DNA of 64,000 bases, from the NCBI GenBank assembly GCA_947645195.1, contig CANSGD010000052.1, positions 620,001-684,000 on the forward strand. The letters are read 5' to 3'. The position numbers were made by a program, and so were the translations under genes. Source of the DNA: Patellifolia procumbens (taxonomy: Eukaryota > Streptophyta > Magnoliopsida > Caryophyllales > Amaranthaceae). The notes beneath the pieces are model-generated. The model did no database searches. It saw nothing but the letters and a program-made list of their open reading frames with translations, and was not told the origin of the DNA. Shown here in pieces: positions 1-11,591 of the stretch; position 1 is the stretch's first letter; each line of letters begins with the position of its first letter.

Positions 1-249
1 ATTGATAACCTGGGACTGCTCTACTACTTCTGTCATTAGCTATCACCTGTTGTCATATGAAATCAGTCATCGTATCATTATCTCATTAAAATTTTCAGTC
101 GTCATTCTGTAATTAGTCACTCTGTCATTCTGTAATCAGTTTTATCACCTGTCATCTTGTAATCAGTTGCTTTATGACGTATGCATACTAGGAGAATCTA
201 TCTTCACGATGTATGCTATTGCTTGCTCACTATTTTTTTGTATAAAATT
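1..249. other. AT-rich stretch with short imperfect repeats
   Basis: The phrase GTCATTCTGTAATCAGT recurs in variant forms around 100-165. The stretch lies immediately upstream of the CACTA exon and is best read as an intron of that gene. No coding signal is seen. Confidence 0.4.
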
Positions 250-754
250 AAACTTAGCTTGAGCTAAGAGAGAAGCAGAACCAAGGAGAATTTATTCGAG
301 ATAGAAATAGAGATGCTTTATATTATGCTCTTGGTGAGAAGGAAGATCACCCAAGTCGTGCAAGAGGTCTTGGTGGCGTTATTGTCACCGTGAAGCAAGC
401 ATTTGGTGATTTAGGCGAAGTTCAAGGTTCAAGAAAAAAAGGAGCAACTTTGGAGGATCGAGAGGCCCTAAAGAATGAACTAAGGGAGGAGCTTAAAGAA
501 GAGATGAAGCTCGAGCTAAGGAGGAATATGTCCTCCATTTTGCAACAAATGGGTTTGCCGGCCTTCATCTCGGCTCTTGTTGCAGATGTTCCCGTATTGA
601 CTAGTGTTCGTGATGCTCCCGAAGTTCCTAATATTCTAGATGTTGCTGAAGCTCTAAATGTTCCCGATGGTCCCGAAGTTCCTGTGATGTGCCCAAATCA
701 TTCTGGTAATGGTCGAGGGACCCATCCGCTTCCATATCTACCACTTGAAATTAA
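250..754 (+). pseudogene. CACTA (En/Spm) TNP1-like transposase fragment, C-terminal part
   Basis: One open frame runs from about 262 through a GTG at 390 and on to about 754, where an AAG/GTAATT donor-like site follows. The peptide holds ALYYALGEKEDHPSRARGLGG, then a lysine- and glutamate-rich helix (EALKNELREELKEEMKLEL), then a valine-proline repeated tail. This order (basic block, GxGG, coiled coil) is typical of the Transposase_24 (Ptta/En/Spm) family, the TNP1/TNPA-like accessory protein of plant CACTA elements. A second copy of the same domain lies at 61050-61519. An AG acceptor-like site lies just upstream. No CACTA terminus or TNP2 gene is visible here, so it is a fragment of an element cut by the window edge or by decay. 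The 3' boundary is uncertain. Confidence 0.72.
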
Positions 755-785
755 GGTAATTATTCTACATAGCCCCCACCCTCAC

Positions 786-806
786 AAACACACACACACA
801 CACACT
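786..806. repeat. (CA)n microsatellite
   Basis: About nine CA units just downstream of the CACTA exon. Confidence 0.8.
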
Positions 807-904
807 AGTTGCTTCCTCACTATGTTGGTTTTGGTTCAGGGTGTTATTGGTTCTGGTTCAGGTTAATTTAATCCAACCCCTTCAGGGTAACTTCTTTGCC
901 CCCA

Positions 905-1535
905 ATTATATTAGGTTTATTATTGTTGATTCAATTATGAGTGAGTAATCATATTTCTAGGGATTTTAGGGAGAAAAACCATGTTTATACCATGATTTAT
1001 ATTTGAATTTCTGTTAGTTTCTAGGTTTTGATTAGAGAGATTATGGTGTGATTTGTTCTTGATGAGTGATTAATGTTATTGCGCAGTTTCATTGATTGTT
1101 TGTGGTTAATAATTGTTTGCACAGTTCCATGTTACTTTTACAGGCCAGCCTAGTACACACCAGTAATTCTGATTATGTTAGTAACCATACAGCATATGTT
1201 GAATTATGAGCGTCAAGACTTAAACATAGTTTAACTTGTGCTCTAATCTCTCGACTCTTGACCTAGGTATTGATAGTTGTTTGATCCTTTTGATTGGTAT
1301 AAGTATGGTGGACCGAACTAATGCCCTAGACCTTTAATCTTATAATTTATATTGCTTTCTTTAGTTTAATTGGTAGTTCAGCTGATTCTTCCCTGATCTT
1401 GTCTGAAGTAGCTTTTTAACTGAATATTCACTCTAAAACTTGTCTCCCTGTGGATTTGACCCTACTTCCCTTACGACTGTTTGTTAGAGGATTTTAGGAT
1501 TATTTTTTATTAGGTAATACGACTTCAGCCTGTCA
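905..1535 (+). mobile_element. Truncated LTR of the window's recurrent gypsy-type family
   Basis: Read in reverse complement this matches the LTRs at 5730-7183, 10141-11591 and 19136-20810. Shared blocks include the stretch ending GTAATACGACTT..GCCTGTCA and the CTCCCTGTGGATTTGACCCTACTTCCCTT block. It ends cleanly at TGTCA (1535), the expected LTR 3' end in + orientation. It lacks roughly the first half of the LTR and has no primer-binding site after it. It is a relic whose left end was lost by deletion or replacement. Confidence 0.8.
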
Positions 1536-1692
1536 CCTGTTCATGAGCTTTTCGAGCGAAGCTTAGCATAACTCAGCTTGACTCGTTGAGGTCTCGAGCT
1601 GAACTCGAACACAAACCGAACCACAACGAGCCGAGCTTTGACCGAGTGAGCCCGAACTGTTCGCGAATAGGACAGGCTCATTTTCACCCCTA
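1536..1692. mobile_element. Short hAT-like non-autonomous element or terminus
   Basis: The segment is rich in CTCGAGC/GAGCTCG-type words and ends with GCTCATTTTCACCCCTA, whose complement TAGGGGTGAAAATGAGC resembles common plant hAT-type termini. The left end (CACCTGTTCATGAGC) is an imperfect inverted match. No coding capacity and no clear 8-bp target duplication. The assignment to hAT is inference. Confidence 0.4.
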
Positions 1693-2619
1693 GTTGCACT
1701 GGGCCGCTGATGCCATGCAGCGATGAATCAGTCTGGGTTCGGCGTTGATGCCACGCATCCCAAACCACCCAAGCCGCCCAAACCGTTGATCAGACTTTTT
1801 AAACAAAAAATTTAACACCTCGCAACGATGAACTTTATGGGTTTATTCGCCAATTATCAGATGCGCTGATCATCATTATCAGATGCGTTGATCATATCAA
1901 AGGCCCTCGTTGATATTGATTAGACCAAATTCATTGATTTTCTTTATATCTTTTACTCAATTTATTGGTTACTAAAGTAGAGTTGGATGACTTATCTTCT
2001 TTTTTAGCTTTCACTCATCATCTCAAATCATTAATTAAAGTCATAAGCATATGAGGCGTCATTGGTGACTTGATGAGATGAGCTGTAATTAAAAAAGGTG
2101 ATAAAATTAGAAAGTATGGTTGCACAGTGCACTCAGTTTCGCCTGCATCAGTGATTCATACCTCAAATAGTGAAAGTAAATACTTATCATTATTTTTCTC
2201 AATTTTCTAATCACCAACAACCATATTTATATGAATTATTTTTCTCAATTTGCTAAACACCAATAATCGTATTTATATGATTTATTTTTCTCAATTTGCT
2301 GATCACCAGCCATTGAATGCATATGATATATCTTGCAAAATTTTCTTTTATTTACTAAGCTTGCAAATTTGTAATAATATTTTGTACAATGGTTACTAAT
2401 TTATCGGTTTGGAAAAATATAGCCAAAATTCACCCTTACATATGTAAATATTATAAGATAATATAAAAATAGAGGGGGGAAATATTCGTGATATATGTAA
2501 ATTGTTTTTCTATTTGAATCTTGATTTTAAAATATTTTAAACCAAACAACAAGTAAGGGTATTATTTTCATTCCAGTATTGAACCCAACAGATGATATTA
2601 GGAATCAAGTTCCAACCTT
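1693..2619. other. Non-coding flank of the outer gypsy element
   Basis: AT-rich sequence with no convincing ORF. It contains the 46-bp tandem repeat listed separately and ends at the ATACC target duplication (2620-2624). Confidence 0.6.
2188..2325. repeat. 46-bp tandem repeat, three copies
   Basis: The core TTATTTTTCTCAATTT begins near 2190, 2236 and 2282, giving a 46-bp period. Copies also share CACCAA and ATTTATATGA. The third copy decays after GATCACCAGCC. Confidence 0.75.
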
Positions 2620-2624
2620 ATACC

Positions 2625-4178
2625 TGATGAGACCATATTAGGCGTGTTTTTAGAGTACTTCATAGTTCAGTTTGTAAAGGTTTACGCCTAAAGAAGCGGA
2701 GTTTCGTTTATCTTAGCCTAAGTGTGGTTTTTGGAGAATTGAGATGGTTTCGATACATTAGAGGTGGAATAAGGACGTTTGGAGACTTTATATTATTTTA
2801 ATCATTTACTGGTGGACTCCGTCCCATGTTCGTGGCCCGTTTGATATGAGTTTATACCCAAGTATCTTGTGTGAAAGCGTACCCAAATGTTGGTGATTGA
2901 ATATGGTTTTGCGTGAAAGGAGTCAAGTTATTACGTAAAGCAACCATGAGGCCAAACACTAGGACACAACTTCCGAAAGCAAGCGCTAGCAAGAAATCAA
3001 TCACTCGCATGCCCATCACCTCGCAAGTAGCCGCAACATTCAGCCCAAGCAGTACTTATGCGCACCCCACGCAGCCATGAGTGCGCCCCACGTGCCAAGC
3101 AGCTCCCAGCAACACAACAGCCTTCGAGACAACAACTATGCGCGGCCCGCGCACTAGCAGCTCGCACCTCGCGCGCCTGGCGACTTCAGCAGTAGCCCAG
3201 CATAGCATCCACGCACCTATCATGCGCGACTCGTGCATCACGAGGCATGTGCACGCGGTTGCGATTTGTCGATCTCTTTCGCTTTATTAACTCAGGTTTT
3301 ATTAGTTTCTTTCCTTAACTCTTATTATTAGCTTTTAATTAGAAACCTAATTAGAGAGAGAAACTTACTTCTCCCCTCTCTAATCTTTTCATGGTTTGGA
3401 TTAATATTGAATAATTGTTGATTGAACCTATGCCGATTGAAGCGTAAATCAACTCTTACGAACGATTGGTTGATCTTCGGTTCGTTACTGTGAGGTTTCT
3501 TTTGTGAACTCTTTCTTATTTATAATTTTGATTTCTAATTAATTGTATGATTATTGATTTGATTGCTAGGAAGTACAACTACTTTCTCTTTTCAATTAAT
3601 CTATTGCTAGAACTTAGAGTAATTGCTGATTCTTTTGTTCTTCGTTCATGAGTAGCAAACTAGGGTTTAATATAGAATCCGATTGTTCTTGTTATTCTCT
3701 TGTAAAATCTTATTCCAAATTGAATATTTGTGCTAGAAATTTTTGTTTGGCTTATAAAATTCCTAGGGTTTGATGTGATTTAGAATTGAACCATAATTGG
3801 ATATTCAATTAGGTTGTTCTATAGTTCAATTATTCTATCCGCAGATTCGGGCTGTTTAACAAATTTTCAAAGGGAAACGAAATTTAATTCTCAATCTATA
3901 AGTGATTAAGAATATTTGTTTGTATTTAGAAATCGATGATTGATAATCCGAATCGAAGTGAAAATCAACCGAATGCAAGACTTTCCTCTATTAATATTAT
4001 TTTCTTAGATTGTTAGATTACTCTTTTAATTTGAAAAACCCCCATTTCAATCTCTTATACACATACTTTGGTATCTAAGTCTATCTGATTCGACCCTACA
4101 TGCCTCCTACATTATTTGTGTTGGAAAGTTGGTTTGTAGATAGTATCTTTGGTACACGCGTGCGACCGCGTCCCACCA
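2625..4178 (+). repeat. 5' LTR of the outer gypsy element
   Basis: 1554 bp, pairing with 13690-15283. It contains a CG-rich patch around 3060-3250, conserved in the other copy at 14100-14330. The rest is AT-rich, with the shared TAATTAGAGAGAGAAACTTA segment. Confidence 0.88.
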
Positions 4179-4181
4179 AAT

Positions 4182-4200
4182 TTTGGCCGTTACTGGGGAC
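4182..4200 (+). promoter_or_regulatory. Degenerate primer-binding site
   Basis: TTTGGCCGTTACTGGGGAC begins three bases after the LTR. It resembles the TGGCGCCGTTGCCGGGGA site common in Athila/Tat elements, with several changes. The intact form is visible on the minus strand at 10118-10135. Confidence 0.7.
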
Positions 4201-4273
4201 TTGGCAACAGCTAAAGTGTGTTTATAGTAGATTTTTTTCGTTTTCCTTTTTATTTTCTGATTTTCTTATTTAT

Positions 4274-5724
4274 ATGGTTGAAACTCATGCTACTAATCAG
4301 AATCTATTGCACTACGATGGAGAACTTGAATTGAATCTTTTCAGGTTGAGGAGAGAATTGCGGAGAGAATTTGAAGAACTTCCTTTCCATCTTGATTTTG
4401 AGGAATCCATGCCACCACGAGCGGAGGCACGTACTTTGAGGGAGCTCACTGCTCCAAACCTTGATCAGCAGCCTTTGTGCATAGTGTTCCCTGATCCTGA
4501 AGAGGGCACCACCACCACCACCTTTGAGCTCAAGTCAAGGCTCATTCATCTCTTGCCATCCTTCCATGGACTCAGTGGGGAGGACCCAAACAAGTTTTTT
4601 TTTCTGAATTTCACGTAGTCTGCTCAAGCATGAAACCAAGCAGTGGTATCGAAGAGCAGGTGAAGCTGAAGGCGTTTCCTTTTTCCTTAAAGGATACCGC
4701 CAAGGATTGGCTCTACTATCTTCCACCGAGTTGCATCTCCACGTGGGCAGAAATGAAGCGACGATTTCTAGTCAAATATTTTCCAGCTTCCAAATCCTCC
4801 TCCTTGAAAAAGGAGATAAGAAACATTGAGAAGAAATATGATGAGTCCCTTTATGAGTATTGGGAGAGTTCAAGAGATTATTTGCTAGTTTTCCTTACCA
4901 TGGGTACAATGACCAAGACCTCATCCTTTACTTCTACAATGGTCTCACTAATGAGGATGTGCTTATGGTCAGTGCTGCTAGTGGTGGGTCTATCATCAAC
5001 AAAACCCCAGACGCGGCTTGAGCTTTGATAGAGAAGTTGTTTGAAGGCTCCATACACTTTGGTAGACGAGATACTCAAAGGAAGAATGTTAGTGCCGCGA
5101 GTAGTAATGACCCCCAATTGGGAGAGTAAGTGCAAGCTCTCACTTCCTTAGTGAGAGATCTTGTGGTGAAAGGGAAAGTAAAATATGTGAAGGCTTGTGG
5201 GATTTGTTCTTCTAACCGTCCTATTGATTTTTGCCACAATTGCAAGAGGGGCTGAGTGAAGAGGTGAATGCTATGGGTTTCCAAGGCCAACTGAGCAACC
5301 AAAGGAGGTATGACCCCTATTCTACAACCTATAATCCGGATTGGAGGGATAACCCGCGATTGAGATATGGGAATGACAACAACAATCAACAACCATCGCA
5401 GTATCAACAAGCTCCGCATCAGGGGCAAGGTTCGGGGCCAAGGCAAGGCTCTTCTATGTCTTGAAGACACGATACATGCCTTGACCAAGAACATGACCTT
5501 TATGCAAGGCAACATGGTACAATATCAAGAGGAGACTCGGGCTAGCATTAGAAATCTAGAAAATCGGATGCGCCAAGTCTCGAGTGCGGTGAGTAGGTTG
5601 GAGGCTCGTGATAGTGGGAAATTGGCATCCCAAAGTAAGTTGAACCCGAAGCAGAATGTGAGTGTCATTATGGTGGTGGACGAGGCTCCAAAGCAACAGG
5701 GGGAGTCTTTTGATTCCAAACTAC
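4274..5724 (+). pseudogene. Decayed gag of the outer Athila-like element
   Basis: The start is ATG at 4274 (MVETHATNQN). The retrotransposon-gag domain core is readable across about 4630-5050: LKAFPFSLKDTAKDWLYYLP, then TWAEMKRRFLVKYFP, then KKEIRNIEKKYDESLYEYW. It continues in another frame with the region around NGLTNED and ASGGSIINKTP (about 4940-5010). A cysteine-bearing piece, CGICSS, at about 5198-5215 is followed by the YDPYSTTYNPDWRDNP block and a Q-rich linker. The last part (5367-5724) carries a helical segment, TRASIRNLENRMRQVSSAVS. The frame shifts near 4605 (a run of T), near 4880 and near 5460, and there are internal stops near 5127 and 5253. The reading is interrupted by the nested element at 5730 and resumes at 11592. 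Confidence 0.82.
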
Positions 5725-5729
5725 CAGCC

Positions 5730-7183
5730 TGACATGCTAAAGTCGTATCACCTAATCAAAGATAAATCCTAAGTCCTCTAACAACAGTAGTCAAGGGAAG
5801 TCGGGTCGAATCCACAGAGAGACATAGTTTCCAAGTTAATATTCAGCCAAACAGCTACTTCAGACAAGATCGGATAGAAAATCAGCTGAACTCCTATATA
5901 GACTAAAGAAAATAATATAAAAGTGGGATTCAGACTGTGAATTAAAGGTCTAGGGTATTAGTTCGGTCCAGCATGCTTATACCAATCAAAAGGGTCGAAT
6001 AACTATCAATACCTAGGTCCAGAGTCGAGAGATTAGAGCACGTGTTAAGCTATGGTTAAGTCCTAACGTTCATAATTCAACAGATGCCGCATGTTTACTA
6101 ATATAATCAGAATTACTGGTGTGTACTAGGGCCTCTAAAAATAAGACGGATATGTGCAAACAATTATTAACCACAAGCAATCAATGGAACTGCACAATAA
6201 CATTAATTACTCATCAAGAATATATGACACCATAATCAATCTAATGAAAACCTAGAAACCAATAGCAATTCAAATATGAATCATGGTATAAACATGGTTT
6301 TCCTCCCTAAAACCCTAGAAATATGACTACTCACTTATAATCGAATCAACAATAATAAACCCATTATAAAACCTAAACTTTGCATCATGAACTAATTAAT
6401 TCAGCAATCAAAGATTAAACAAAGAACTAAGAGAGAAGAACAATACCGAATCACGGAAAGCAATAACGTTAATTGAAAAAAATCCGATGTTTGATCTCCT
6501 ATCAAATAATCTAAAAGTGTTTAACTATGAAGAGATTCTAAAACTAATGCCAATGAAGAATGAAAATAAAGAATCTTACAAAATAAAAGAATCTAAATAT
6601 TTATGCTAAACTATAAACTAGATAGGAGAAGGTTTACAATTTAGGCGCAAAAAAGCCTAAAATGAAGCCTTCGGTAGAGGGCCCGATAGGGCTAAAGCCT
6701 GCCCGACAGGGTGAAAATTGGCGAAACAAGGTCAACTTGCGAAGGTCGTATCTCCTTAACCAGAAGTTCGATTGGGGCGTGTGACCTATCATTGGAATGC
6801 TCTTGAAGTATAAAATCCAACCCAAATATAATTTCTTGATTATCAATTTTCTATCAAGATTTATGATGAAAATAGTGAGCGTGTATCAGTTTTGGCATTT
6901 CTTTTACTAACTCTTTGCTTCATTCCAACTCAAAATTGTCCCAAACAGATGCATTGTGATCCTTTTGTAAGCTACCTTCAACCTCAATGATTAATAGGCT
7001 TGATTTTATATAATTATAATCAAATTTGCATCAAAATAACCTGACAATCATCGAAACACACAAACGGGGAGTAGTAGAGCACAACTTATGTAAAATCATG
7101 TCATTATTCACCTAAATGCTCTAAAAGGAGTTCTAAATGCAATCTAAATGCATCTAAAAACTATGTATAAATGTGATACATCA
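5730..7183 (-). repeat. LTR of the nested element (3' LTR in minus orientation)
   Basis: 1454 bp and clearly homologous along its length to 10141-11591, with scattered substitutions and small indels, so the insertion is not recent. Confidence 0.9.
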
Positions 7184-7196
7184 AACTCCCCCAAGC
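7184..7196 (-). promoter_or_regulatory. Polypurine tract of the nested element
   Basis: On the minus strand AGCTTGGGGGAGTT abuts the LTR start TGATG. Just upstream lies TTGAGGACAA (about 7208-7217), a pairing repeated at 8637-8669 and, in the outer element, at 12881-12912. Confidence 0.8.
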
Positions 7197-8843
7197 TAAA
7201 CCTTTGCTTGTCCTCAAGCAAATAAAACATGCACATGGAATAAATTGCCTCACCCCAACTATAAAACATTCGAAGCTCAAAACATTTTCAAGACTAAGAA
7301 TCGTTCAAGCAGGCAAAATTCAAATTAAGTTATTAAAATCCATCCAACTACCAATCATCCAAGCAAATAATCAAATGCAATTCTCTACATGGTATACATA
7401 TCCTGAAAAGGTGTTCACCAAGGTGTCACTCCTCTCAATTTTGTGGCAGGCAAAGAATATGCCCGAATACTCACCAACCCGACCATAATGTCCCTTCCCA
7501 CACTCTCATATGTTTAAGAAGGTTAAATGTTGCTCATCCTAATCAAGTCGACTCAATTAGCAGACATACTCTTTAACTTTGACAAACTGACTCAAAATCA
7601 ATCTAATTAACAATGTAAACACGAGGTCAAGAGGACTTTTAGGGTTGTAATGGGGCTTAGGAAGGGTGAGGAATATTTCTAGGAAATGTGGTGGAAAAAC
7701 CGACAATGGGGGAACAAAGATCACTTAAACAAGGCCGAAGATGGCCGAAATAACTCCCAACAACACCATATAACCACAAAATGCATCCCAACTCTTATAA
7801 AACAATGAAAACTCAAAACAAACCCAGTTTTCAAGCAATGCAACACATTTTGCTTTATAAACAATGTGAAATGAAGGAACTTTGAATTCTTTTGAACTTT
7901 TATTTCTTTTTCTTTCATTTTACGAACCAAACATTCACGCAACTCAACTTTGCTTTTTTTCTTTTCTTTTTCTCACACTTAAATCTCATCAAATACACTT
8001 TAATTCCCCAAACTACGCAAACCATGAAATCAATCTCAAACTCAACCCATACAAAAGCTCCCCCAAGATAGGCTTGGAACTAATATCGAAATAAAGGCCA
8101 TGGGCTCATAATAAGGGTTTAGTAACACGAAAAGGTCATTGGGCTCAGGGGGGCTAAGGGGGATAAAGGTATATAAAAAGTTCACTCTAAGTCTTAAGAA
8201 TCAGACAAAAGAACGCCTTTATCACAACAAATGCTACAAGTCATCGGATATCAGACAAGTAAGAAGTCAAAATCAAGATCAATCAACTAAAGAGGAACTA
8301 ACACACAAAACAGACTAAATAATTATATGAATCCAAAAGGCTACAAAGAGGCCTCACAGTCTAACCAATTCAGGCATGCAGCACAATGTAGTGTATAATA
8401 ATCAAAATTCGCTCGAAATCATAGAAATCAAACATCAAATCATAGCCTCAAAATCACAAATGCCCAGCTATCTAGAAACAGAGTCAAATCATTTTCAATA
8501 AGAGCACAACAAGGGGCACATGGAGGCAACTAAACCAGTCATATGAATCATAATATTTTTATTTTTTCAGCATTTTCGAAAGCCATAAATCTATCTTAAA
8601 AAGCAGTAAAAGTGATAGAGAGTACAAACAGAAATCCTCCCCCAAGCTGAAATTGGCAGTGTCCTCAATGCCAAAAGATGAACAAAAGGATGATGCTAAG
8701 AGGAAAAATAACGTTAGTGTTCTCTCACTCTCTCTCACTAAATAAAAAAATAAATAAAAATAAATAAAAATAAAATAAAGGGAAATTACGGGTTGCCTCC
8801 CACACAGCGCTGGTTTATAAAGGTCACGCACGACCATGTTACC
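7197..8843 (-). other. Non-coding spacer of the nested element
   Basis: No convincing coding frame on either strand; the open frames are AT- or T-rich and short. It contains a second G-tract with a GAGGACA motif (8637-8669) and an AGCGCT..GGGAGGCAACCC motif (8790-8811, minus strand). Such long spacers between the coding region and the 3' LTR are usual in Athila/Tat-type elements. Confidence 0.6.
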
Positions 8844-9497
8844 TCAACCATCAGTCAGATGAGGAACAGGGTTGTAGGAATAGCACCCCCACATGTCCAT
8901 ACATGACCTTATCTTATCATCACCAGAAGAGTCCAATGCCTTGAGTAACTTATCAAATGCGCCTGCAAACATGTCATTGAGCACTAGATATGGGTTGATG
9001 ACAAGCGCATCTATCTTCACATAAATAATATCAGAGAAAACAAATGAATTGTGAAGATAAGTAAAATCAAAATAAAAGGGAGAAAAGAAGGACAATGAAC
9101 AACTTCCCTTTGGTGGCGTAGGCTGTGAGGGCCTCAAGGAGAGAATAAGAGCAACCGCAACTGTGAGAAAATATGGGGCATGGATAATAGAGAGAGAAGG
9201 GACAAGATCAAGTCTATGTGAAGATGGAATATAGGGACAGGGAATTATAGGTTCAACCTTGACGGTTTTACTTACAATTTCACCATCCTCAACAATGGGC
9301 TCGTCAACACAGGGGCCCTCAACCAAGAGTTCTTCCTGTATCAAAACATTCATTACATCCACACTCCCCTCAGTCTGGTCATTCTTTTCATTATCAAGAG
9401 TCAAATTATTATCATTCACCTCTAATATGGTATTCTCAAAATAATCATCATCACAATCATTATCATCATAAATCGCCTGTTGACTATTAAGTTGCAT
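8844..9497 (-). CDS. Unrecognised ORF of the nested gypsy element
   Basis: A 217-residue open frame. Residues 10-90 are strongly acidic (DDNDCDDDYFENT, then EGPCVDEPIVEDGEIV). The middle is proline-, serine- and phenylalanine-rich. The C-terminus contains FAGAFDKLLKALDSS, followed by a stop beside the conserved GGGAGGCAACCC motif. No catalytic motif is visible. It lies downstream, in element orientation, of the QGQ-repeat ORF (9609-9980) and probably belongs to the same original reading unit. Composition and position suggest a structural or accessory element protein rather than an enzyme. That is inference, and the frame may only be partly genuine. Confidence 0.45.
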   Translation of the reverse strand: MQLNSQQAIYDDNDCDDDYFENTILEVNDNNLTLDNEKNDQTEGSVDVMNVLIQEELLVEGPCVDEPIVEDGEIVSKTVKVEPIIPCPYIPSSHRLDLVPSLSIIHAPYFLTVAVALILSLRPSQPTPPKGSCSLSFFSPFYFDFTYLHNSFVFSDIIYVKIDALVINPYLVLNDMFAGAFDKLLKALDSSGDDKIRSCMDMWGCYSYNPVPHLTDG

Positions 9498-9608
9498 AGC
9501 AAGTAATTAGAAAAATTTGAGATACATTCGAGGTCACAAATCAAGTCCTTATTAAAATTTTCAATTTGTTTACCATAAGACTCAAGCATCTGCACAAGTA
9601 GACCTATA

Positions 9609-9980
9609 CTAGATCACTAATGATTCAGACGATTCGGATTGGGAATAATTACGGGCTCCATGTGGGTTAGAAGGGGTATAATCAGTTGCATAAGACTCGT
9701 TAGGGAAATGATTAAATTTATGGGAATTCATGCACACATTATTTGAATATTGACAATAAGCAAATGCATCAGACACATAACTATTGTAATACCCATTATC
9801 AAAATAATATTGCCCTTGCAAATTACAATACCCATTATTGTATTCTTGCCCTTGATAATTGGAATACCCATTATTACAGTCATATTGCCCTTGAAAATTG
9901 GAATATCAATTATAGTTGTTATATTGCCCCTGATAATTAGGATAATCTTCCTCATACGAATTATAACTAGGCCACTCCAT
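9609..9980 (-). pseudogene. QGQ-repeat ORF of the nested gypsy element, one in-frame stop
   Basis: The ATG at 9978-9980 lies about 140 bp after the primer-binding site, where a first ORF is expected. The frame runs to TAG near 9609 with one internal TGA at about codon 25. Residues 14-70 are four imperfect copies of a 12-14 residue unit of the form NGYxNxQGQYxxN, rich in Tyr, Asn, Gln and Gly. The tail is serine-rich and ends SQSESSESLVI. Low-complexity Y/N/Q/G repeats often occur in nucleic-acid-binding or condensate-forming proteins, but no function can be assigned. The region holding a normal gag is absent. In the + strand the same DNA gives spurious isoleucine-rich frames. Confidence 0.55.
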
Positions 9981-9983
9981 TTA

Positions 9984-10117
9984 AACTCATGAGTAAGGAA
10001 GGAATAAATAAATAAACAATTTTAAAAAAAAAAAATAATAATAAAATAAAATAATAAAATATTTACACCAGAATAGTAGTCTGAATAATCGAACAAAAAC
10101 TGAGAAAACTAGCCGTC
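9984..10117 (-). other. Leader of the nested element
   Basis: AT-rich sequence between the primer-binding site and the first ATG, including an A/T-only run at 10020-10062. Confidence 0.55.
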
Positions 10118-10135
10118 TCCCCCGCAACGGCGCCA
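10118..10135 (-). promoter_or_regulatory. Primer-binding site of the nested element
   Basis: The minus strand reads TGGCGCCGTTGCGGGGGA, five bases from the LTR end. It is nearly identical to the standard Athila/Tat-type site (TGGCGCCGTTGCCGGGGA), generally attributed to a tRNA primer, often tRNA-Asp. Confidence 0.88.
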
Positions 10136-10140
10136 AACTT

Positions 10141-11591
10141 TGACAGGCTAAAGTCGTATCACCTAATCAAAGATATATCCTAAGTCCTCTAACAACAGTG
10201 GTCAAGGGAAGTAGATTCGAATCCCCAGAGAGACAAAGTTTCTAAGTTAATATTCAGCTAAACAGCTACTTCAGACAATATCATATAGAAATCAGCTGAA
10301 CTCCTATTTAGACTAAAGAAAACAATATAAAGTGGAATTTAGACTATGAATTAAAGGTCTAGGGTATTAGTTCGGTCCACCATGCTTGTATCAATCAAAA
10401 GGGTCGAATAACTATCAATACCTAGGTCCAGAGTCGAGATATTAGAGCACATATTAAGTTATGGTTAAGTCCTAACACTCATAATTCAACATATGCTGCA
10501 GTTCACTAATATAATTAGAAATACTGGTGTGTACTAGGGCCTCTAAAAGTAAGATAGATCTGTGCAAACAATTATTAACCACAAGCAATCAATGAAACTG
10601 CGCAATAACATTAATTACTCATCAAGAATAAATCACACCATAATCGATCTAATCAAAACCTAGAAAGTAATAGCAATTCAAATATGAATCATGGTATCAA
10701 CATGGTTTTCCTCCCTAAAACCCTAGAAATATGACTCCTCACTCATAATCGAATCAACAGTTATAAAACTAATATAAAAAACTAAACTTTGCATCATGAA
10801 CTAATTAATTAAGAAATCAAAGATTAAATAAAGAACTACGAGAGAAGAACAATACCGAATGACGGAAAGCAATAACTTTAATTGAAAAAATCCGAGGTTT
10901 GATCTACTCTCAACTAATCAAAAAGGGTTTAACTATGAAGAGATTCTAAAACTAATGCTAATGAACAATGAAAATAAAGTATCTTACAAAATAAAAGAAG
11001 CTAACTATTTATGCTAAACTCTAAACTAGATAGGATAAGGGTTATAATTTAGGCCCAAATAGGCCTAAAACGAAGCCTTCGGGTAGAGGGCCCGATCGCG
11101 CTGAAGCCCGCCCGACAGGGTGAAAATTGGCGAAACAAGGTCAACTTGTGAAGGTTGTATCTCCTAAACCAGAAGTTCGATTGGGGCGTGTGACCTATCA
11201 TTGGAATGCTCTTAAAGTATAGAATCCAACCCAAATGGAATTTCTTGATTATCAATTTTCTATCAAGATTTATGATGAAAATAGTGAGCGTGTGTCAGTT
11301 TTGGCACTTCTTTTACTAACTCTTTGCTTCATTCCATCTCAAAATTGTCCCAAACGGATGCATTGTGATCCTTTTGCAAGCTACCTTCATACTTAATGAT
11401 TAATAGGCTTGATTTTATATAATCATAATCAATTTGCATCAAAATATCCGTAAAATCGTCGAGACACACAAACGGGGAGTAGTAGAGCACAACTTATGTA
11501 AATTCATGTCATTATGCACCTAAATGCTCTAAAAGGAGTTCTAAATGCAATCTAAATTCATCTAAAAACTATATATAAATTTGATACATCA
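10141..11591 (-). repeat. LTR of the nested element (5' LTR in minus orientation)
   Basis: 1451 bp. It begins TGACAGGCTAAAG on the + strand and ends GATACATCA, matching 5730-7183. Confidence 0.9.

Larger units (their letters stand above)
5730..11591 (-). mobile_element. Nested gypsy-type LTR retrotransposon without pol
   Basis: Direct repeats at 5730-7183 and 10141-11591 bound a 2.96-kb interior. On the minus strand the LTR begins TGATGTATCA and ends GCCTGTCA. A textbook primer-binding site (10118-10135) and a polypurine tract (7184-7196) both support minus orientation. Flanks are CAGCC (5725-5729) and AAGCC (11592-11596), a 5-bp target duplication with one mismatch. The insertion splits the outer element between gag and protease. 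Inside are two minus-strand ORFs (9609-9980 and 8844-9497) with no gag, protease, RT or integrase motif that I can see, then a long non-coding spacer. It must have depended on proteins supplied in trans. A related solo LTR (19136-20810) and an LTR fragment (905-1535) show the family is repeated locally. Confidence 0.87.

Noticed and set aside
9743..9992. Isoleucine-rich and NIT-repeat ORFs on the + strand
   Set aside because: Shadows of the QGQ-repeat ORF read on the opposite strand.
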